From the NCBI GenBank assembly GCA_021811225.1, contig JAJZPJ010000077.1, positions 1 to 11,599 of the forward strand: 11,599 nt of DNA, given 5' to 3'. The notes under the pieces were generated by a model that was not told the origin of the DNA, searched no databases, and was given only the letters and a program-made list of their open reading frames with translations. Below are positions 7,682 to 11,599 of this stretch, piece by piece (positions within the stretch are counted from its first letter, which is position 1; each line of letters begins with the position of its first letter). The translations under genes and the position numbers were made by a program. The DNA comes from Pseudomonadota bacterium. GTDB lineage: Bacteria > Pseudomonadota > Gammaproteobacteria > Burkholderiales > Rhodocyclaceae.

Positions 7682-9058
7682 ATGCTGAAAATCCACAACA
7701 CGCTGACCCGCCAAAAGCAGGCGTTCGTCCCGATCGAGCCCGGCCGGGTGCGCATGTACGTCTGCGGCATGACCGTCTACGATTACTGCCACATCGGGCA
7801 CGCCCGGGTCCTGGTGGTGTTCGATATGGTGGCGCGCTGGTTGCGGTCGACCGGCTATCGCTTGACCTATGTGCGCAACATCACCGACATCGACGACAAA
7901 ATCATCCGTCGTGCCGCCGAGAACGGCGAGAGCATTCGCCAGCTCACCGATCGCTTCATCGCTGCCATGAACGAGGATGCCGCTGCCCTGGGCGTGCTGA
8001 AGCCCGACCTCGAACCGCGCGCCACCGAGTTCGTGGACGAGATGCAATCGATGATCGCGGCGCTGGAAAAGAACGGCTACGCCTATCTGGCGGCGAACCG
8101 CGACGTCTGCTACTCGGTCAGGAAATTCAAGCCCTACGGCAAGCTCTCGGGCAAGTCCCTGGAAGATCTGCGCGCCGGCGAGCGGGTAGACGTCGATCTG
8201 GGCAAGCAGGATCCGCTCGATTTCGTGCTCTGGAAGCACGCCAAAGCGGATGAGCCGGCCGAGGTGCGCTGGTCCTCGCCCTGGGGCGAAGGTCGGCCGG
8301 GCTGGCATATCGAGTGCTCGGCGATGAGCTCCCGGCTGCTCGGCAACCACTTCGACCTTCACGGCGGCGGCCAGGATCTGCAGTTTCCCCATCACGAAAA
8401 CGAGATCGCCCAAAGCGAGGGCGCGCACGGCGAGACCTTCGTCAATTACTGGATGCACAACGGCTTCGTGCGCATCGACGACGAGAAGATGTCGAAATCC
8501 TTGGGCAACTTCTTCACCATCCGCGACGTGTTGCAGCGCTACGACGCCGAGGTGCTGCGCTTCTTCATCCTGCGCGCCCACTACCGCAGCCCGCTCAACT
8601 ATTCCGACGCCCACCTCGACGATGCGAGGCAGGCGCTGACCCGGCTGTACACGACGCTGAAGAACGTGCCCGTCGGGGTTGCGGCGATCGATTGGGACGA
8701 GATCCATGCAGTCCGCTTCAAGGCGGCGATGGACGACGACTTCAACACCCCCGAAGCCATCGCCGTGCTCTTCGAACTGGCGAGCGAGGCCAACCGCAGT
8801 CGGGATGCGCAACTGGCCGGCCAGTTGCAGGCGCTGGCCGGCGTGCTCGGCCTGCTCGCGCGGGATCCGGACGGATTCCTGCAAGCCTCGCCCACGACCG
8901 GGCCGGCGAACGACGCTATCGAGACGAAGATCGCGGCCCGGGCCGCCGCCAAGCAGGCGCGGGACTACCGCGAAGCCGACCGCATCCGCGCGGAGCTGCT
9001 GGCCGAGGGCGTCGTGCTCGAGGATACGCCGCAAGGCACGAACTGGCGCCGGGCCTGA
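7682..9058 (+). CDS. cysS: Cysteinyl-tRNA synthetase
   Basis: Charges tRNA-Cys with cysteine using ATP; cytoplasmic class Ia synthetase. Counted from the ATG at 7682 it has 458 residues (E. coli 461). It shows the HIGH signature at 37-40 within YCHIGHAR, KMSKS at 269-273, and the zinc ligands C28 (CGMTVYD), C212 (HIECSAM), H237 and E241 (FPHHENEIAQS). The tRNA-binding C-terminal helical part ends with GVVLEDTPQGTNWRR, the typical CysS end. The start at 7682 (MLKIHNTLTR) matches the family closely but lacks a Shine-Dalgarno. In-frame TTG 7661 has AAGGAG at good spacing, and ATG 7652 would add ten residues; either could be the real start. It diverges from the envelope operon and converges with the small gene at 9066-9359, with a 7-base gap and no visible terminator. 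Confidence 0.96.
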   Translation: MLKIHNTLTRQKQAFVPIEPGRVRMYVCGMTVYDYCHIGHARVLVVFDMVARWLRSTGYRLTYVRNITDIDDKIIRRAAENGESIRQLTDRFIAAMNEDAAALGVLKPDLEPRATEFVDEMQSMIAALEKNGYAYLAANRDVCYSVRKFKPYGKLSGKSLEDLRAGERVDVDLGKQDPLDFVLWKHAKADEPAEVRWSSPWGEGRPGWHIECSAMSSRLLGNHFDLHGGGQDLQFPHHENEIAQSEGAHGETFVNYWMHNGFVRIDDEKMSKSLGNFFTIRDVLQRYDAEVLRFFILRAHYRSPLNYSDAHLDDARQALTRLYTTLKNVPVGVAAIDWDEIHAVRFKAAMDDDFNTPEAIAVLFELASEANRSRDAQLAGQLQALAGVLGLLARDPDGFLQASPTTGPANDAIETKIAARAAAKQARDYREADRIRAELLAEGVVLEDTPQGTNWRRA

Positions 9059-9065
9059 ACGGGCC

Positions 9066-9359
9066 TCAGTGGACTTTCGTGGCGTCCTTGCTCAACAACG
9101 GACATAACTCCAGCGAGCGCCCGTCGCATTCGTCGGGTCGCGCCTTGAGCCGGCGGCACATCGAGCAGAACAGGGATTCCACATTCCTGACGCTGGACGG
9201 GAACGGCTGGGGATGCCGGCTTTTGTTCAGTCCCGTGGTCAGGCGGTGGAGGTGCTGCGACATATAACGGATCGAAGCCGGAAGGACCGGATCGTCCGCC
9301 CAGTTCCGGCTGACGATGGCAACCCGCTCCAAGTGATCCCTTAGCCTACCTTTAGTCAT
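9066..9359 (-). CDS. Small four-cysteine protein of unknown function
   Basis: 97-residue protein that I do not recognise. It is basic, with no signal peptide or membrane segment. Cysteines at 65, 68, 78 and 86 form CxxC-x9-C-x7-C (SLFCSMCRR ... ECDG ... LELC), a spacing that could bind one zinc ion or an iron-sulfur cluster; the N-terminal 45 residues look helical. Reality of the gene is supported by GC-rich third positions over most of its length, by a near-consensus promoter just upstream, and by a tidy fit against cysS. There is no Shine-Dalgarno before the ATG at 9359; the promoter would place the transcript start at or next to that ATG, so translation may be leaderless. The first nine codons are AT-richer than the rest. 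It could be a small DNA-binding or redox-sensing regulator, but this is only a guess. Confidence 0.6.
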   Translation of the reverse strand: MTKGRLRDHLERVAIVSRNWADDPVLPASIRYMSQHLHRLTTGLNKSRHPQPFPSSVRNVESLFCSMCRRLKARPDECDGRSLELCPLLSKDATKVH

Positions 9360-9360
9360 A

Positions 9361-9370
9361 ATTCTAGAAT
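9361..9370. promoter_or_regulatory. 10-bp perfect palindrome ATTCTAGAAT over the -10 element
   Basis: ATTCTAGAAT is its own reverse complement and overlaps the -10 hexamer of the small Cys4 gene (9371-9366). It ends two bases from that gene's start codon at 9359. A dimeric repressor bound here would block transcription. It could also be chance in an AT-rich patch. Confidence 0.35.
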
Positions 9371-9394
9371 ATTACCTACCCGCCCCCTTGTCAA
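9366..9394 (-). promoter_or_regulatory. Strong sigma70-like promoter for the small Cys4 protein
   Basis: On the minus strand a perfect TTGACA (9394-9389) is followed by a 17-base spacer and TATTCT (9371-9366, four of six consensus positions). Six bases separate the -10 from the ATG at 9359, so a normal start point seven bases downstream falls on the A of the start codon. This predicts a leaderless mRNA. The sequence is clear; its activity is inferred. Confidence 0.65.
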
Positions 9395-9416
9395 TATGTC
9401 AGTATGTTGATATTTA
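9388..9416 (+). promoter_or_regulatory. Possible divergent promoter for the 106-aa protein and HDOD gene
   Basis: On the plus strand TTGTCA (9388-9393) and TATTTA (9411-9416) are 17 bases apart, within an AT-rich patch unlike the surrounding DNA. It overlaps the minus-strand TTGACA almost base for base. The -10 is poor, and the first gene starts about 110 bases later, so this is tentative. Confidence 0.28.
9391..9410. promoter_or_regulatory. Operator-like imperfect inverted repeat TCAAnAT-N6-ATnTTGA
   Basis: TCAATATGTCAGTATGTTGA has matching outer arms (TCAA/TTGA, AT/AT; six of ten pairs, three further positions being G-T). It overlaps the -35 TTGACA of the minus-strand promoter, the usual place for a repressor site. 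A second reading is a TATGT direct repeat (9395-9399 and 9403-9407). Confidence 0.35.
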
Positions 9417-9524
9417 AACTGTTTATGGGTGGCGGGCGCCACTAGGCGGCGGCGACCAGGCAGCCGCCGGCTCCGCCGCGTGCCGAGTTGGGGCGGCCGA
9501 AATCATGGCAGAATGGCGGACGCC

Positions 9525-9845
9525 ATGAAGACACGAATCATTTATCTCGCGCTCGGACGCCTGCTGCCGGGCATGGTCGCGGCTGCCGACATCCTCGGCA
9601 AGCAGGGGGAGAGACTGCTGTCCGCCGACTGCGTTCTCGACGAGCCCCAGATCGAACGTCTCCGCCGCCGTGCGGTCAGATCCGTGCTCGTGAGGGTTCC
9701 CGACGAGCGCGACGACGCGACCATCGGCCGCGAGATCGAAGCGGCGGAACATCGTCTCGCCCATATTTTTCGCGGCGAGGGCAGCGAGGTGCGCGCGGAC
9801 CTGCAGCGTGCGGTCGCTGCCTACCGGCGCCAGCAACTGGCATGA
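9525..9845 (+). CDS. Small protein resembling the N-terminal module of HD-GYP/HDOD regulators
   Basis: 106 residues, no signal peptide. The stretch LGRLLPGMVAAADILGKQGE at 10-29, then RLLSADCVLDEPQIERLRRR and VRSVLVRVP to about 59, fits the pattern 'L-x-PGM-x-x-a-x-D-I ... G-x-x-LL ... L-x-x-x-x-I-x-x-L-x-x-x-x-x-x-x-V-x-V'. That module often precedes HD-GYP domains in signalling proteins. Residues 60-106 are a charged helix. The gene overlaps the HDOD gene by 4 bases (ATGA at 9842-9845), so the two are translationally coupled and probably work together, like a fused protein split in two. The start at 9525 is chosen because GGCGGA at 9515-9520 lies four bases upstream and the module begins there; an in-frame ATG at 9513 would add four residues. 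The molecular function is unknown. Confidence 0.75.
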   Translation: MKTRIIYLALGRLLPGMVAAADILGKQGERLLSADCVLDEPQIERLRRRAVRSVLVRVPDERDDATIGREIEAAEHRLAHIFRGEGSEVRADLQRAVAAYRRQQLA

Positions 9846-10678
9846 GCACTCTCGAGGAGATCCTGTCCCGGGTCTCGGCATTGCCGACCCTGCCCGAGGT
9901 CGCCCGTTACATCATCGCCACGATCGACGACGAGACCTCGGATGCCGACAGTCTGGTGCAGCGCCTCAACACCGACCCCGCCGTCGTCGCCCGCATCCTG
10001 GCCGCGGCGAATTCGAGCGCCCTCGCCCTGCGCAGCCGCATCGAGTCGATGCGCCAGGCGATTCTCGTGCTCGGGCTCAAGGAAATTCGCAGTATCACCC
10101 TGGCCACCGCGCTGATCGATCGGCTCAATTTCGGTTCCGGCGCCTTCGATCCGCGCGTGCTCTGGCGCCACAGCCTGGGCGTGGCGACCTGCGCCCGCGC
10201 CATCGCCGAGGATCTCCGCTACAACCCGGAGGCCGCTTTCACCGCCGGCCTGTTGCACGACATCGGCCAGATGCTGCTGTTCGCGGCCGTGCCTGATTCG
10301 TTCGAGGAGGCCATGCGCCGCTCGCGGGAGCAGGACCTGCCCATCGTCGAGGCGGAGCGCTCGGTGTTCGGCTTCGATCACGCCGTGGTCGGTGCCGAAC
10401 TGGTGCGTCTGTGGCATTTGCCCGATGAAATCGCCGACGGCATCGGCGGGCATCACGATCCGGAGAGCGGCGATTTCGGCGAGATGGGCGACCTGATCCA
10501 CGTCGCCGAAGCCTTGAGCCACGCCCTCGACCTGGGCGCCCAGCCGGACAACCGGGTGCCGGCATTGTCTGCGCTGGCCTGCGCCAGGCTGGGTATCGAG
10601 TGGTCGGAGTTCACGCCCCGGATGGCCGACATCGAAGCTGCCTACGACGAAATCCTGCTGGCCCTGAATCTGCATTGA
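9842..10678 (+). CDS. HDOD-domain signalling protein
   Basis: 278 residues, almost entirely one HDOD domain (HD-related output domain), found in bacterial signalling, motility and chemotaxis-linked proteins. Typical features: LPTLPEVA at 14-21, DPAVVARILAAANSSAL at 45-61 and LGLKEIRSITLA at 77-88. Unlike many degenerate HDOD proteins it keeps H110 (LWRHS), the HD pair H139-D140 (AGLLHDIGQ), H180 (FDHAVVGAEL) and H204-H205-D206 (GGHHDP), so a metal site may still form; activity is unproven. No receiver, GGDEF or EAL domain is attached. The start ATG at 9842 overlaps the stop of the preceding 106-aa gene, consistent with coupled translation; the longer open frame upstream is out of frame with that gene and is not coding. 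The 143 bases after it hold two hairpins and then the DsrE-like gene. Confidence 0.9.
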   Translation: MSTLEEILSRVSALPTLPEVARYIIATIDDETSDADSLVQRLNTDPAVVARILAAANSSALALRSRIESMRQAILVLGLKEIRSITLATALIDRLNFGSGAFDPRVLWRHSLGVATCARAIAEDLRYNPEAAFTAGLLHDIGQMLLFAAVPDSFEEAMRRSREQDLPIVEAERSVFGFDHAVVGAELVRLWHLPDEIADGIGGHHDPESGDFGEMGDLIHVAEALSHALDLGAQPDNRVPALSALACARLGIEWSEFTPRMADIEAAYDEILLALNLH

Positions 10679-10681
10679 GGG

Positions 10682-10716
10682 CGCCGCTGTCCGGGCTTCT
10701 GAAGATGACAGCGGCG
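10682..10716 (+). terminator. Hairpin after the HDOD gene, possible terminator
   Basis: CGCCGCTGTC (10682-10691) and GACAGCGGCG (10707-10716) are perfect 10-bp inverted repeats with a 15-base loop, starting 4 bases after the HDOD stop. No U-run follows, so intrinsic termination would be weak; it may instead protect the 3' end of the mRNA. Confidence 0.4.
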
Positions 10717-10731
10717 GCGGCTCGTTATACA
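10705..10731 (+). promoter_or_regulatory. Weak candidate promoter for the DsrE-like gene
   Basis: ATGACA (10705-10710, five of six -35 positions) and TATACA (10726-10731, four of six) are separated by a short 15-base spacer. They overlap the right arm of the preceding hairpin. It would give a leader of about 85 bases containing the palindrome at 10761-10776. This is tentative because of the spacing. Confidence 0.25.
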
Positions 10732-10760
10732 CTTCGGCGGCGGTTCGGGATGGCTGATTC

Positions 10761-10776
10761 CCGTCCGCGCGGACGG
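10761..10776. promoter_or_regulatory. 16-bp perfect palindrome upstream of the DsrE-like gene
   Basis: CCGTCCGCGCGGACGG is a perfect palindrome about 45 bases before the start codon. It could be a protein-binding site or, in RNA, a 6-bp stem with a GCGC loop. The DsrE-like gene is the only nearby gene it could control. Confidence 0.4.
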
Positions 10777-10821
10777 CAAGTCGATCGTCCGGTTCTGAAA
10801 ATTAAAATACTGGAGGAGACC

Positions 10822-11316
10822 ATGAAGAAGAGCGCGAGAAGGAGGAGCGGCATGGTGGCAGCGGCGGCCTTGTTGGCGGTCGGCGTGCCCGGGCTTGCGG
10901 CGGCAGGAGGCAGCGACGATTTCCATGGCGCGGCGGCCACCAAGGCGCATTACGGGGTCATTTTTCAACTGGACTCCGGCGGCAATGCGGCGATCAAGAA
11001 GACGCTGAACAACATCGAGAATATCTTGCACGACCCCCGTCTGGCCAAGAAGCTCAAGGTGGAACTGATCGCCAATAGTCACGGCTTCGACGTGTACGTC
11101 AAAAACAACGGCTTCGAGGACAAGCTGCGGCACCTGCAGCAGCAGGGCGTGATTCTGGCGCAATGCAACAATACGCTGAAGGAACTTAAAATCGATCGCA
11201 ATGATCTCTATCCGTTCATCAGCATCGTCCCCTCGGGCATGGGCGAGATCGCGATAAGGGAAGCCGAGGGCTGGGCCTACATTCACCCGGCTGCGCCCAA
11301 TCCGAATCGGCTCTGA
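10822..11316 (+). CDS. Exported DsrE/DsrF-like family protein
   Basis: 164 residues. Residues 1-28 are a Sec signal peptide (basic start KKSARRR, hydrophobic core, cut near LAAA28-G29), so the mature protein is periplasmic. The rest fits the DsrE/F-like (COG1416-type) fold: HYGVIFQLDSG 43-53, a strand KVELIANSHGFDVYV 79-93, a single cysteine C115 in GVILAQCNNTLKE and VPSGMGEIAIREAEGWAYIHP at about 136-156. Related cytoplasmic DsrE and TusD proteins carry sulfur on a conserved cysteine in sulfite reduction or tRNA thiolation; whether C115 does this here is unknown, and no dsr, tus or sox gene is nearby. The start at 10822 is fixed by GGAGG at 10812-10816, five bases upstream, and by the signal peptide; the open frame further upstream is non-coding. 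It converges with dnaJ. Confidence 0.88.
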   Translation: MKKSARRRSGMVAAAALLAVGVPGLAAAGGSDDFHGAAATKAHYGVIFQLDSGGNAAIKKTLNNIENILHDPRLAKKLKVELIANSHGFDVYVKNNGFEDKLRHLQQQGVILAQCNNTLKELKIDRNDLYPFISIVPSGMGEIAIREAEGWAYIHPAAPNPNRL

Positions 11317-11331
11317 GCCTCACCGCGTAAA

Positions 11332-11356
11332 TCCCGATGCGCGCAGCGCATCGGGA
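11332..11356. terminator. Hairpin between the convergent DsrE-like and dnaJ genes
   Basis: TCCCGATGCGC (11332-11342) and GCGCATCGGGA (11346-11356) form a perfect 11-bp stem with a GCA loop. It is flanked by AAA (11329-11331) and AA on the right. On the minus strand the stem is followed by TTTACG, a short U-tract; on the plus strand there is none. It lies in the 50-base gap between two converging genes, so it most likely ends dnaJ and perhaps both transcripts. Confidence 0.6.
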
Positions 11357-11366
11357 AACCGCAAGC

Positions 11367-11599
11367 TCAAGGACTCGCGAAGAAGTCCTTGACCTTGTCC
11401 ATCCAGGACTTGGCGCGGGGGTTGTGGTGGCCGGCGTCGGACTGGTTGATGGTCTCGAACTCGCGCAGCAGTTCCTTCTGGCGCTCGGTCAGATTCACCG
11501 GCGTCTCCACCACGACGTGACAGAGCAGGTCGCCGTGGCTGATGCTGCGCACGCCCTTGATGCCCTTGCCGCGCAGGCGGAACACCTTGCCGGTCTGCG
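11367..11599 (-). CDS. dnaJ: Chaperone protein DnaJ, C-terminal part (runs off the window)
   Basis: Only the last 76 complete codons are inside the window; the 5' part lies beyond 11599. The visible sequence QTGKVFRLRGKGIKGVRSIS, then HGDLLCHVVVETPVNLTERQ, and the end SWMDKVKDFFASP match the last beta-sandwich domain and C-terminal tail of DnaJ, the J-domain partner that stimulates DnaK ATPase and delivers unfolded proteins. The J domain with its HPD motif and the zinc repeats are not visible, so intactness cannot be judged. It is read on the minus strand towards the DsrE-like gene, with a hairpin after the stop. In Betaproteobacteria dnaK usually lies upstream, which would be to the right of this window. 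Confidence 0.9.
   Translation of the reverse strand, partial: QTGKVFRLRGKGIKGVRSISHGDLLCHVVVETPVNLTERQKELLREFETINQSDAGHHNPRAKSWMDKVKDFFASP

Noticed and set aside
7502..9034. Long minus-strand open frame (510 codons) antisense to cysS
   Set aside because: The plus strand encodes a full cysteinyl-tRNA synthetase. The antisense product is low-complexity and has no ribosome site or recognisable domain.
9445..9469. Short GGCGGC/GCCGCC hairpin before the 106-aa gene
   Set aside because: Only a 7-bp arm of simple GC repeats, likely chance in this composition.
9488..9841. N-terminal extension of the HDOD gene in its own frame
   Set aside because: The upstream part is Arg/Pro-rich without domain character and covers the 106-aa gene in another frame. 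The ATGA overlap and the HDOD start at 9842 explain the region better.
10600..10821. N-terminal extension of the DsrE-like gene overlapping the HDOD gene
   Set aside because: A strong GGAGG and a signal peptide place the start at 10822; the extension is Arg-rich and overlaps the HDOD coding end out of frame.

Overview
The window looks like a piece of a GC-rich betaproteobacterial chromosome, probably Rhodocyclales or Nitrosomonadales-like. This rests on the protein character and on the neighbourhood cysS / TPR protein / ppiA / ppiB / lpxH. The link cysS-ppiB-lpxH is also found in E. coli. No taxonomic search could be run, so the lineage is an inference. No tRNA, rRNA, CRISPR array, insertion sequence, integrase or phage gene is visible, and no stretch over 300 bases lacks a gene.

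Layout: (1) 1-165 is a leader with a perfect 13-bp GC hairpin ahead of an RhlE-type DEAD-box RNA helicase (166-1476, +). (2) The helicase converges, with an 8-base gap, on a six-gene minus-strand cluster from 7505 down to 1485: a secreted TPR protein, an L,D-transpeptidase-fold (YkuD) protein, periplasmic cyclophilin ppiA, cytoplasmic cyclophilin ppiB, lpxH and recQ. Most gaps are -4 to 19 bases; the largest is 49. The set looks like one operon mixing envelope biogenesis (peptidoglycan trimming or cross-linking, proline isomerisation, lipid A synthesis) with a DNA repair helicase at the distal end. (3) cysS (cysteinyl-tRNA synthetase) diverges from the operon across about 145-175 bases that hold a three-copy 9-bp repeat. 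(4) A small four-cysteine protein of unknown function (9066-9359, -) converges on cysS. It has a strong sigma70-like promoter placed so that the mRNA may be leaderless. (5) On the plus strand, a 106-residue protein resembling the N-terminal module of HD-GYP proteins overlaps an HDOD-domain gene by 4 bases. (6) An exported DsrE/F-like protein (10822-11316, +) converges on the 3' end of dnaJ (minus strand, runs off the window), with an 11-bp hairpin between them.

Most of the window is ordinary housekeeping sequence. The points most worth a second look are the shared domain plan of the TPR and YkuD neighbours (TPR plus NTF2-like tail, with or without the catalytic domain), the possibly leaderless Cys4 protein with operator-like palindromes, and the split small-protein/HDOD regulator pair. 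I see no clear evidence of a wholly new multi-gene system.
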